Origin: Desulfobulbaceae bacterium
GTDB taxonomy: Bacteria; Desulfobacterota; Desulfobulbia; Desulfobulbales; Desulfobulbaceae
Assembly: GCA_026986885.1 (NCBI GenBank)
Contig: JALSNT010000422.1
Location: 1 to 9,804, forward strand
Reading direction: 5' to 3'
Length of the DNA: 9,804 bases
Positions 1 through 6,283 of the stretch are shown in pieces. A program made the position numbers and the translations under genes. Within the stretch, counting starts at the first letter, position 1. Every line of letters begins with the position of its first letter. The notes beneath the pieces are model-generated. The model was given only the letters and a program-made list of their open reading frames with translations, was not told the origin of the DNA and searched no databases.

Positions 1-107
1 CGCCGGGCATTTTTTCTTCCCCGTTTTTTCAACGGCCGGTGAAAATCATCAACCGGTACGCTCCAGTCGGACTTGCCATGGCGAAGGATCAACAGTTCTC
101 TTTTCAT
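1..107 (-). CDS. sixA: SixA-family phosphohistidine phosphatase, N-terminal fragment (gene runs off left edge)
   Basis: Only the first 35 codons lie in the window. Reading leftward from the ATG at 105-107 the protein begins MKRELLILRHGKSDWSVP, followed by DDFHRPLKKRGRKNAR. The RHG triad at residues 9-11 is the histidine-phosphatase signature, with His10 as the expected phospho-acceptor; the K-S-x-W after it and the D-F-x-R-P-L-x-x-R-G stretch are typical of the short SixA branch of the superfamily. In that family the enzyme removes phosphate from histidine-phosphorylated proteins such as HPt domains; the substrate here is unknown. A good ribosome-binding site (GGAG, about 4 nt upstream on the minus strand) supports the start. 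The gene is divergent from the sensor kinase at 266, a suggestive but unproven link to phosphorelay control. The C-terminal two thirds cannot be seen. Confidence 0.85.
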   Translation of the reverse strand, partial: MKRELLILRHGKSDWSVPVDDFHRPLKKRGRKNAR

Positions 108-127
108 TGCTCTCCACGTTTTCCTGC

Positions 128-169
128 AATCAGGTAACCCGCTAACCCTTACCTCTAAATTACCTGATT
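128..169. promoter_or_regulatory. Spaced inverted repeat with TTACCT half-sites, candidate operator
   Basis: AATCAGGTAA (128-137) and TTACCTGATT (160-169) are perfect 10-bp inverted arms, with centres 32 bp apart, about three helical turns. A further TTACCT at 149-154 lies exactly 11 bp before the one at 160-165, the spacing typical of tandem sites for OmpR/PhoB-type regulators. The site lies between the divergent sixA-like and kinase genes, upstream of the likely rightward promoter. A T-run follows the right arm (171-176), so a weak rightward terminator is the alternative; no rightward gene precedes it in the window. The binding protein is unknown. Confidence 0.4.
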
Positions 170-186
170 ATTTTTTCAAGATAATT

Positions 187-214
187 TTGCATAACAAAGG
201 TTTTGTGCGATAAT
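187..214 (+). promoter_or_regulatory. Probable sigma-70-type promoter for the sensor-kinase operon
   Basis: GATAAT (209-214) matches five of six -10 consensus bases and is preceded by TG one base upstream (206-207), giving an extended -10. A weak -35 candidate, TTGCAT (187-192), sits 16 bp upstream. Transcription would start near 221 and leave a leader of about 45 nt before the ATG at 266. No strong Shine-Dalgarno sequence is seen before that ATG. Assigned by eye. Confidence 0.45.
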
Positions 215-265
215 TACTTGAAGGCAGCGCTCAATTGAAAGAGAACCATTAAACGCAGAATCGAT

Positions 266-2686
266 ATGCATACTTTTTCCCGGACCGGCGACACCAATCA
301 CCATGCCCGCAAATATATCACGGCGGCAGGCAGAACGTCTCTGCTGTTGTTCCGGTTTCTGTCGACAATTCCTTTCCTCTCTTTTGGCGGCATCACCATC
401 TTCCTTGCCATCTCTTTCTCTCCTGCCCGGGCACTGCAGCAAACAGGAACACCGGTTCGGGTTGGAGTGCTGGCAAAGCGCGGCGACCGGCAATGCGTTG
501 CCAAGTGGCAGGCCACCACAGCATATCTTAATGCCGCCCTGCCGGATCAGCGGTTCACCCTGGAGTGTCTGAATTTCAAACAGTTACCGGAAAAGGTCGC
601 CGCAGGCCGACTCGACTTCATTCTCAGTAATCCTTCCATGTACGTACAGTTGGAGCATGATTACGGGGTCACTCGAATAGCCACCCTGAAAAACAAGGCC
701 CACGGCAGACCATTCACCAGGTTCGGCGGAGTTATTTTTACCCGAAACGACAGGGATGATATCAACACCATTGCCGATCTGGCAGGTAAACGTTTCATGG
801 GAGTTGACCGTCAATCATTCGGTGGACTGCTGGCGGCCCTTCACCTTCTTCAAAAGCAGGACATTGATCCTGAAAAAGATTTTCAGAAATTCCTCTTCGG
901 CACCACCCATGACAAGGTGGTCTATGCGGTGCTTAACCGGAAAGTTGACGCCGGTACAGTCCGAACCGATACCCTGGAACGAATGGCTGAAGAGGGAAAG
1001 ATTGATCTGCAACAGATCAAAATCTTAAACAGGCAACCTGCCGGCAATACGGAATTTCCCTTTTTACACTCCACCCGCCTCTATCCGGAATGGCCATTTG
1101 CCAAAACCGGTAAAACAAGTGACCAGCTTGCCCGGCAGGTGGTAATCGCCCTGCTTTCCATGAAACCGGAATCCGACGCCGCCATGGCCGCCCATTCCAT
1201 GGGCTGGACTATTCCCCTGGATTATTCCTCCGTACACGCATGCTTAAAAGACCTCCGCCTCCCCCCGTATGATCATACTGAGGAAGTTTCTCTGCGCCAG
1301 TTACTGAGCCGCTATCGGCCATGGATAATCACCATTGTCACCCTGCTGCTTGTCCTGTCAGGTGGTGCCGGTCACGTTTTTATTCTGAACCGCCGCCTGC
1401 GAGGCACCATGAAAAAGCTCGACCATGAGTTGCGGGAACGAAAAAAAATTCTAATTGATCTTAACGAATTCAAACAGACCCTGGATCAAATCAACGACTG
1501 TGTTTTCATGTTTGCACCGGACACACTTCAGTTTTCGTATGCCAACCAGGGAGCAATGTTACAGATCGGCTATTCCTATGGAGAGCTGTTTGCCATGACA
1601 CCGGTGGATATTAAGCCTGAATTCACCGAAAAACAATTCCGCAAAATGATAGAGCCGCTCAGGCATAATCCGGATGACAATCTTATTTTCACGACCATTC
1701 ATCAACGAAAGGACGGCACCACCCTTCCGGTCGAGGTCTTTCTTCAATACGTTGAACACGAATCAGGACAGGACACTTTTGCGGCCATTGTTCACGACAT
1801 CAGCAGCCGACTTGCCGAAGAAAAGGAAAAGGAACAGCTCCAGACCCGGCTGCTGCATACCCAGAAGATGGAATCCGTCGGCAGGCTGGCAGCGGGTATT
1901 GCCCATGAAATCAATACCCCGGTCCAATACGTCGGAACCAATATAGATTTTTTAGACGAGGCCTTTACCGATATTACAACTCTGATCAACCGGTTCCTTA
2001 TCCTCCTTGAACAGGCCGGGCAAAAAGATATAGCTCCCGAAACCATCAAGCAGGCACAGGAAACCCTTGAAGAAATAGACTGGCAATACCTTGCCGAGGA
2101 AATCCCTGAGGCCGTCAACCAGTCCAGGGACGGTATCCACAGAGTCACCTCCATCGTCCTGGCCATGAAGGAATTTTCCCACCCCGGCTCCAAAGACAAG
2201 GCTACGGTCGACCTCAACCGTCTCATAAAAACAACGATAACCGTGGCCCGCAACGAATGGAAATATGTAGCCGAAGTTGAGACGAAATTTGCCGACGACC
2301 TGCCGCCGGTTCCCTGCCTCAGCGATGAATTGGGACAGGTGTTTCTCAATCTGCTGATTAACGCCGCCCATGCCATCGAGGAACAACTCGGAGAAAACCC
2401 CGACGGCAGAAAGGAAAAAATCATCATAACCAGCAGACGTGCCGGGTCCATGGTGGAAATTTCAATACGGGATCATGGCATCGGCATCCCGGCGGACATA
2501 CGAAAAAAAATCTTTGATCCTTTTTTCACCACCAAGGAGGTGGGAAAAGGCACCGGCCAGGGGCTGGCCATTGCCCGCGATGTTATCGTCAACAAACACC
2601 AGGGCACCATCAAGGTGAAGTCAACCGAAGGTCAGGGAACAACTTTTATTATCCACCTTCCGTTAAATAGTGACCCAAAAATATGA
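266..2686 (+). CDS. Membrane sensor histidine kinase: PhnD/TtrS-like periplasmic domain, PAS, HisKA, HATPase
   Basis: 806-residue membrane kinase. A hydrophobic signal segment ends in SPARA near residue 55, followed by a periplasmic domain (about 60-340) of the PhnD substrate-binding type (VGVLAKRGDR near its start, LDFILSNPSMYVQLE, later GTVRTDTLE). This arrangement resembles the sensor half of the tetrathionate kinase TtrS. A transmembrane helix at about 352-375 leads to a PAS domain (about 400-520), then the kinase core: H-box AAGIAHEINTP with phospho-acceptor His547, N-box Asn699 in LLINAA, G1 box DHGIGIP (736-742), FFTTK (753-757) and a glycine-rich G2 box near 760-768. All key catalytic boxes are intact. 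No receiver domain is fused, so phosphate must go to a separate protein, plausibly the two REC proteins encoded next. Its stop overlaps the next ATG (ATGA). The ligand is unknown; phosphonate/phosphate-like or oxidised sulfur compounds are guesses from the fold. Confidence 0.93.
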   Translation: MHTFSRTGDTNHHARKYITAAGRTSLLLFRFLSTIPFLSFGGITIFLAISFSPARALQQTGTPVRVGVLAKRGDRQCVAKWQATTAYLNAALPDQRFTLECLNFKQLPEKVAAGRLDFILSNPSMYVQLEHDYGVTRIATLKNKAHGRPFTRFGGVIFTRNDRDDINTIADLAGKRFMGVDRQSFGGLLAALHLLQKQDIDPEKDFQKFLFGTTHDKVVYAVLNRKVDAGTVRTDTLERMAEEGKIDLQQIKILNRQPAGNTEFPFLHSTRLYPEWPFAKTGKTSDQLARQVVIALLSMKPESDAAMAAHSMGWTIPLDYSSVHACLKDLRLPPYDHTEEVSLRQLLSRYRPWIITIVTLLLVLSGGAGHVFILNRRLRGTMKKLDHELRERKKILIDLNEFKQTLDQINDCVFMFAPDTLQFSYANQGAMLQIGYSYGELFAMTPVDIKPEFTEKQFRKMIEPLRHNPDDNLIFTTIHQRKDGTTLPVEVFLQYVEHESGQDTFAAIVHDISSRLAEEKEKEQLQTRLLHTQKMESVGRLAAGIAHEINTPVQYVGTNIDFLDEAFTDITTLINRFLILLEQAGQKDIAPETIKQAQETLEEIDWQYLAEEIPEAVNQSRDGIHRVTSIVLAMKEFSHPGSKDKATVDLNRLIKTTITVARNEWKYVAEVETKFADDLPPVPCLSDELGQVFLNLLINAAHAIEEQLGENPDGRKEKIIITSRRAGSMVEISIRDHGIGIPADIRKKIFDPFFTTKEVGKGTGQGLAIARDVIVNKHQGTIKVKSTEGQGTTFIIHLPLNSDPKI

Positions 2687-3915
2687 ACGGCAAGAAAAAA
2701 AAACATATTCTTTTTGTGGATGATGAGCCCAACATCCTTTCCGGACTTAAGAGAATGCTCAGGCCCATGCGCAGAAGCATGGCTTTTTACTTTGCCCAAA
2801 ACGGCAAAGAGGCCCTGGCCATCATGGCGACTAAAGAAATCGACATCATCATTTCAGATATGCGGATGCCGGGCATGGATGGAGCGACCCTGCTCGGAAC
2901 CGTTCAAAAAGACTTTCCCCATGCCGTCCGCATAATGCTTACGGGCCATGCCGATGAGGATGCCGTCATGCGTACCATCGGCGTGGTCCATCAATTTTTA
3001 GCCAAACCGGCGGAGCCTTCTTCGCTCAAACAGATACTGGAACGAGCTGCAGCCCTTCAGGGTCTGATGGCCGGCGGCCGTCTCCAGGAACTGGTATCGA
3101 CCATCGGTACTCTGCCGACCTTGCCGGAGACGTATAACCGGTTGCAGAGGACCCTGCAGCGACCCGAGAGTTCTCTTGCCGATGTGGCACGAATCATCGA
3201 GCAGGATCCGGCCATGAGCGTCAAAATCCTGCAGCTTGTCAACTCAGCTTTTTTTGGTCTTTATACCCATGTGGAGAGTCCGTTTCGTGCCGTCAACCTG
3301 CTGGGGATGGATACGGTCAAGGCCCTGGTATTAGGAGTCGGAATTTTCTCGGAAATAGCGGCCAAACAATCAAAACTCTTTGATATAAACCTGCTCTGGA
3401 CCCATTCCATGACCACGGCGACCTTTGCCGGGGCCATTGCCGCCCATGAGACGGGAGATAAAGAACTGGAGGATAATGCCTTTATCGGCGGCCTGCTCCA
3501 TGACATCGGTAAGCTGCTTTTCTTTTCGCATTTGCTGGAAAGATATGAACAGGCACTCACCCATGCCCAGGAAATGCCATGCAGTATGCACGAAGCGGAA
3601 CAACAAACTTTCGGAGCATCCCACGACGATATCGGCGGCTACCTGACAGGCCTATGGGGGCTGCCCGGGACGGTGGTTGAAGCAATAACCTTTCATCACC
3701 GACTGGACAGCTATCCCGATCCCTCTTTCTGCCCGCCGCTCATTGTCCACGCGGCCGACTGCATCTATTATCAGCTTTGTCCCGCCCACTGCACAGGTGA
3801 ACCGCCACTACTGAACGACCCCATTCTTCAGCAGGCGGGAATGGCCGGACATGTGGAGACCTGGACAGAAATCTGCCGGGACATTCTGGACAGGGGAGGT
3901 AATGATGACGGATAA
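2683..3915 (+). CDS. Response regulator with HDOD output domain
   Basis: 410 residues. The N-terminal receiver domain (about 7-125) has the acidic pair Asp13-Asp14, phospho-acceptor Asp59 in SDMRMPG, Thr87 in LTGHAD and Lys108 in AKP, so it should be phosphorylatable. The HDOD domain (about 137-340) opens with TIGTLPTLP and contains the typical DPAMSVKILQLVNSAFFG stretch. It also keeps a histidine-aspartate pair (His273-Asp274 in LLHDIGK) and a His338-His339 pair, which many HDOD proteins lack, so residual HD-type metal binding is possible but unproven. HDOD proteins generally act as signalling adaptors without known enzyme activity. There is no DNA-binding domain. The ATG overlaps the kinase stop codon and has no clear Shine-Dalgarno of its own, implying translational coupling. 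Codons 4-7 contain a run of nine A (2695-2703). Cognate pairing with the upstream kinase is inferred from the overlap. Confidence 0.92.
   Translation: MNGKKKKHILFVDDEPNILSGLKRMLRPMRRSMAFYFAQNGKEALAIMATKEIDIIISDMRMPGMDGATLLGTVQKDFPHAVRIMLTGHADEDAVMRTIGVVHQFLAKPAEPSSLKQILERAAALQGLMAGGRLQELVSTIGTLPTLPETYNRLQRTLQRPESSLADVARIIEQDPAMSVKILQLVNSAFFGLYTHVESPFRAVNLLGMDTVKALVLGVGIFSEIAAKQSKLFDINLLWTHSMTTATFAGAIAAHETGDKELEDNAFIGGLLHDIGKLLFFSHLLERYEQALTHAQEMPCSMHEAEQQTFGASHDDIGGYLTGLWGLPGTVVEAITFHHRLDSYPDPSFCPPLIVHAADCIYYQLCPAHCTGEPPLLNDPILQQAGMAGHVETWTEICRDILDRGGNDDG
3893..3899 (+). promoter_or_regulatory. Strong Shine-Dalgarno (GGGGAGG) setting the start of the second response regulator
   Basis: GGGGAGG lies inside the last codons of the REC-HDOD gene. 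It is 2 nt from the ATG at 3902 and 5 nt from the ATG at 3905, so it favours 3905. The longer reading from an ATG at 3851 has no such site and would overlap the upstream gene by 65 nt. Confidence 0.7.
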
Positions 3916-5143
3916 GCAGCCATACTTTGGCAGCACAACAAACAATAAAAATCAGACAGTTACGCTAAGAAACAGCACAAAGCAATTTTCGGATAAAATT
4001 CTCTTTGTCGATGACGAGGCAAATGTTCTCCAGTCAATGCAACGGCAACTCAGAAAGCGTTTTCCTCTGGAGACGGCACTGAGCGGTGAGGAAGCATTAC
4101 GAAAACTGAAGGAAAAAGGACCCTTTGCCGTTGTCGTTTCCGATATGAGAATGCCGGGAATGAATGGAATTGAGCTGCTCACACGGGTAAAATCTCTGTA
4201 TCCCGACACGGTACGGATCATGCTCACCGGTAATGCCGACCAGGAAACCGCCATCGAGGCAGTGAACTCCGGACGAATATTTCGCTTTCTCACCAAACCC
4301 TGTCCCACATCTGTTCTGGTACCTGCCCTGGCCCTGGCCCAGCATCATTACCGGCTCGTGCATGCGGAAAAAGAACTGCTGCAGCAAACCCTGATGGGAA
4401 GTATTACCGTCCTTTCAGAACTACTCAGCCAGACCAACCCGACGGTTTTCAGCTCCGGACAGCGTATTAAACAACAGGCATCCCATGTCGCCATCCCACT
4501 TGAACTACCCAATGTCTGGCAGATTGAAGTAGCCGCCATGCTGGCGCAGATCGGCTGCATCTCCCTGCCGTCGGACATCATCAATAAAAAATATGCCGGT
4601 CTGCCCCTTGATCCGGAAGAAGAAGAAATGTGGGCACGCTACCCGGAAATCGGTGCCCGACTGCTGGACCATATTCCACGCCTGGAAAACGTTACCGGCA
4701 TGATCCGTCTGCAGCAGAAAAATTTTGATGATTATACCCGGGAACTCATCGACAGTAAATTTGAAGAGGTACTGACCGGGGCCCAGATTCTTAAAGCGGT
4801 CATTGACCTTGACCTCCTCCTGCACCAGGGTTACAGTCTGCATAAGGCAGTGGGAACCCTGGCCGGTAATTCCGGAGTGTATAATCCGAAGGTACTGAAG
4901 GCGCTTGCACATATCCCTGTCCGGGAAGATGTCCGGCAGGTAACTCTTACCGTGGAAGACATCACCGTCGGCATGGTTGCCGGGGAGGATATCGTTGCCA
5001 AAAACGGAGCGCTGATTCTCCCCGAGGGCCAGACGATTACCTGGTCATCCCTGCAGGGACTCCATAACTTTCACCGTAAGGTCGGTATCATTGAGCCCGT
5101 CAAAATCCAGATCATAGAGCATCATGCAGACGAAGAGACATAA
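3905..5143 (+). CDS. Response regulator with degenerate HD-GYP-like domain
   Basis: 412 residues from the ATG at 3905, chosen for its ribosome-binding site (3902 is the near alternative). The receiver domain is complete: Asp36-Asp37, phospho-acceptor Asp80 in SDMRMPGMNG, and Lys131 in TKP. After a helical linker, residues about 165-330 align by eye with RpfG-type HD-GYP domains: the stretch LAQIGCISLPSDIINK matches the usual LHDIGKIGIPDxILNK, and YPEIGARLLDHIP matches the usual HPEIGAEILxxIP. The metal-binding His-Asp is replaced by Ala214-Gln215, the later His-His by Gln270-Gln271, and no GYP is present. It is therefore unlikely to hydrolyse cyclic di-GMP and probably acts as a phosphorylation-switched adaptor or binding protein. 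Residues about 339-395 form a small domain (DITVGMVAGEDIVAKNGALI) seen at the end of related REC-HD proteins. Its stop abuts the next ATG with no gap. Confidence 0.88.
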   Translation: MTDKQPYFGSTTNNKNQTVTLRNSTKQFSDKILFVDDEANVLQSMQRQLRKRFPLETALSGEEALRKLKEKGPFAVVVSDMRMPGMNGIELLTRVKSLYPDTVRIMLTGNADQETAIEAVNSGRIFRFLTKPCPTSVLVPALALAQHHYRLVHAEKELLQQTLMGSITVLSELLSQTNPTVFSSGQRIKQQASHVAIPLELPNVWQIEVAAMLAQIGCISLPSDIINKKYAGLPLDPEEEEMWARYPEIGARLLDHIPRLENVTGMIRLQQKNFDDYTRELIDSKFEEVLTGAQILKAVIDLDLLLHQGYSLHKAVGTLAGNSGVYNPKVLKALAHIPVREDVRQVTLTVEDITVGMVAGEDIVAKNGALILPEGQTITWSSLQGLHNFHRKVGIIEPVKIQIIEHHADEET

Positions 5144-5776
5144 ATGACGCAACATGTGCAACCTGGGGCAGGCCGGAACCCAGAGGAGCGGCCCGGTTTT
5201 GACAGGCGAATGACCCGGGACGAAATCAATGGCCTGCCGCTGAAACGATGGCAGGGGCCGATCCACGTGATCAGCGAGCACAACCAGGTACCACCTGCGG
5301 TTGAACGGCTGCAGGCCGCAGCTGTACTCGGCTTTGACACGGAAACCCGGCCGTCATTTAAAAAAGGACAATATTATCCCCCTGCTCTGCTGCAATTGGC
5401 CGGCGACGAAGAGGTCTTTCTCTTCCGGCTCACCGCCCTCGGCCTGCCCGACCCTCTACGCGATATCCTGGAGAATTCCGCCGTCATCAAAACCGGAGTT
5501 TCTCTGGGGTATGATCTGCGTGAGCTGAAAAAAATGTCCGCCCTTACCGGTCAGGGTTTCATTGATCTGGGGCAGGAGGCAAAACGGATCAGGATCAAAA
5601 ATCACGGCCTGCGCGGTCTATGCGCAGTGTTGCTTAATTTTCGCATTTCCAAATCCGCCCAGACCTCCAACTGGGGGAGGAAGAAACTCACGGAGGCCCA
5701 GATTCGCTATGCCGCCACCGATGCCTGGGCAGGACGGGAACTTTACTTTGCCCTGCAACAACCCGACCTGAATTGA
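5144..5776 (+). CDS. DEDDy-type 3'-5' exonuclease (RNase D-like)
   Basis: 210 residues comprising a single exonuclease domain with all DEDDy residues: Asp65 and Glu67 in GFDTETRPSF, Asp124 in GYDLREL, and Tyr189 plus Asp193 in YAATDAWAGREL. The fold cleaves nucleotides from the 3' end of RNA or DNA using two metal ions. At about 210 residues it lacks the HRDC domains of full-length RNase D. The start at 5144 directly follows the previous TAA, but Met23 at 5210 (MTRDEINGLPLKRW) may be the true start, because the first 22 residues look unconserved and no good Shine-Dalgarno precedes 5144. Its place as last gene of a two-component operon suggests co-expression, not necessarily shared function. 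The final two codons and the stop lie within the left arm of a palindromic element, so the C-terminus may have been rewritten by an insertion. Confidence 0.88.
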   Translation: MTQHVQPGAGRNPEERPGFDRRMTRDEINGLPLKRWQGPIHVISEHNQVPPAVERLQAAAVLGFDTETRPSFKKGQYYPPALLQLAGDEEVFLFRLTALGLPDPLRDILENSAVIKTGVSLGYDLRELKKMSALTGQGFIDLGQEAKRIRIKNHGLRGLCAVLLNFRISKSAQTSNWGRKKLTEAQIRYAATDAWAGRELYFALQQPDLN

Positions 5777-5937
5777 GCGATTCAGGCGGCATGCAACTCT
5801 GCAGGCCTCGGAGTCTCGTTCTTCGCTTACCTGCGCTGTCCCATGTAGGCTTAACTACAGGGAAGCGAGGAACGAGACTCCGATGAAACAGCACAAAAAC
5901 TGCAGCTTGGGGCGAAATGAAAATCGCTCAATTCAGG
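5767..5937. repeat. 171-bp palindromic element with 16-bp perfect terminal inverted repeats (MITE/REP-like)
   Basis: The ends CCTGAATTGAGCGATT (5767-5782) and AATCGCTCAATTCAGG (5922-5937) are exact reverse complements. Inside is a second, 21-bp inverted repeat (5808-5828 with 5863-5883). The left end is itself a small hairpin (CCTGAAT, six bases, ATTCAGG; 5767-5786). There is no open reading frame, no T-run typical of an intrinsic terminator, and no clear target-site duplication. It overlaps the end of the exonuclease gene and supplies its TGA. It accounts for almost the whole gap before the next gene. Whether it is a non-autonomous mobile repeat or a local RNA structure cannot be decided from one copy. 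Confidence 0.75.
5808..5883. repeat. Strong internal hairpin of the palindromic element
   Basis: Arms 5808-5828 and 5863-5883 pair over 21 positions with one G-U (T/G) mismatch; the core reads GGAGTCTCGTT on one side and AACGAGACTCC on the other. Within the 34-base interior, CCC-A-TGTAG (5840-5848) can pair with CTACAGGG (5855-5862) around a six-base loop, leaving one bulged A and about 11 unpaired bases on the left. In RNA this would be a very stable stem-loop able to block 3' exonucleases or processing between the flanking genes. Confidence 0.75.
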
Positions 5938-5962
5938 AACCATTTTCCGGGGAGACTTCACT

Positions 5963-6277
5963 ATGAAAAAAGGTCCAAGACATTACCAGCAACTCGTCGA
6001 GCGTTTTCCCGATGTCCTTGCAGCCGTTGAAAATCTGGGCTCAGCCGTCAGGGCCGCCGGGCCGCTGGACGACAAAACCGCCGAACTGATCGGCCTGGCC
6101 GTGGCTGCCTCAAACCAGTCAATCGGGGCGGTGCATTCCCATGCCCGTCGGGCCCTTGCCGCCGGGGCAAGTAAAGAGGAAATTCAACATGCCCTGCTGC
6201 TGCTTATCTCCACCATCGGTTTTCCCAAAGTAGCGGCTGCTCTGGCATGGGCAGAGGAAACACTTGCCGAATCCTGA
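5963..6277 (+). CDS. Carboxymuconolactone decarboxylase/AhpD-family protein lacking the redox cysteines
   Basis: 104 residues, the usual size of a single-domain CMD/AhpD-family protein. The start has a good ribosome-binding site (GGGGAGA, 5949-5955). The helical core with the Leu-Ala-Gly-Ala-Ser-x-Glu-Glu-Ile pattern at 65-74 and IGFPKVAAAL near the end is typical. In AhpD the active site is Glu, then Cys-x-x-Cys-x-x-x-His. With the same spacing, Glu41 and His60 are kept here but Ser53 and Ala56 occupy the cysteine positions, and the protein has no cysteine at all. AhpD-type disulfide peroxidase chemistry is therefore ruled out; a decarboxylase-like, isomerase-like or purely structural role is possible. 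The stop is 6 bp from the convergent srkA stop, and the only promoter space upstream is the palindromic element. Confidence 0.85.
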   Translation: MKKGPRHYQQLVERFPDVLAAVENLGSAVRAAGPLDDKTAELIGLAVAASNQSIGAVHSHARRALAAGASKEEIQHALLLLISTIGFPKVAAALAWAEETLAES

Positions 6278-6283
6278 AAAGAC

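Noticed and set aside
1792..2451. 219-codon open frame on the minus strand inside the kinase gene
   Set aside because: It is a shadow of the kinase core (low-complexity Ser/Arg-rich translation with no recognisable domain), and the plus strand encodes intact kinase motifs throughout.
3851..3904. Longer start for the second response regulator (ATG at 3851)
   Set aside because: It would overlap the REC-HDOD gene by 65 nt and has no ribosome-binding site, whereas GGGGAGG sits 5 nt before the ATG at 3905.
5777..5962. CRISPR, tRNA or riboswitch in the structured intergenic region
   Set aside because: There are no regularly spaced direct repeats, no cloverleaf with a TTCGA-type arm, and the structure is a simple nested palindrome.
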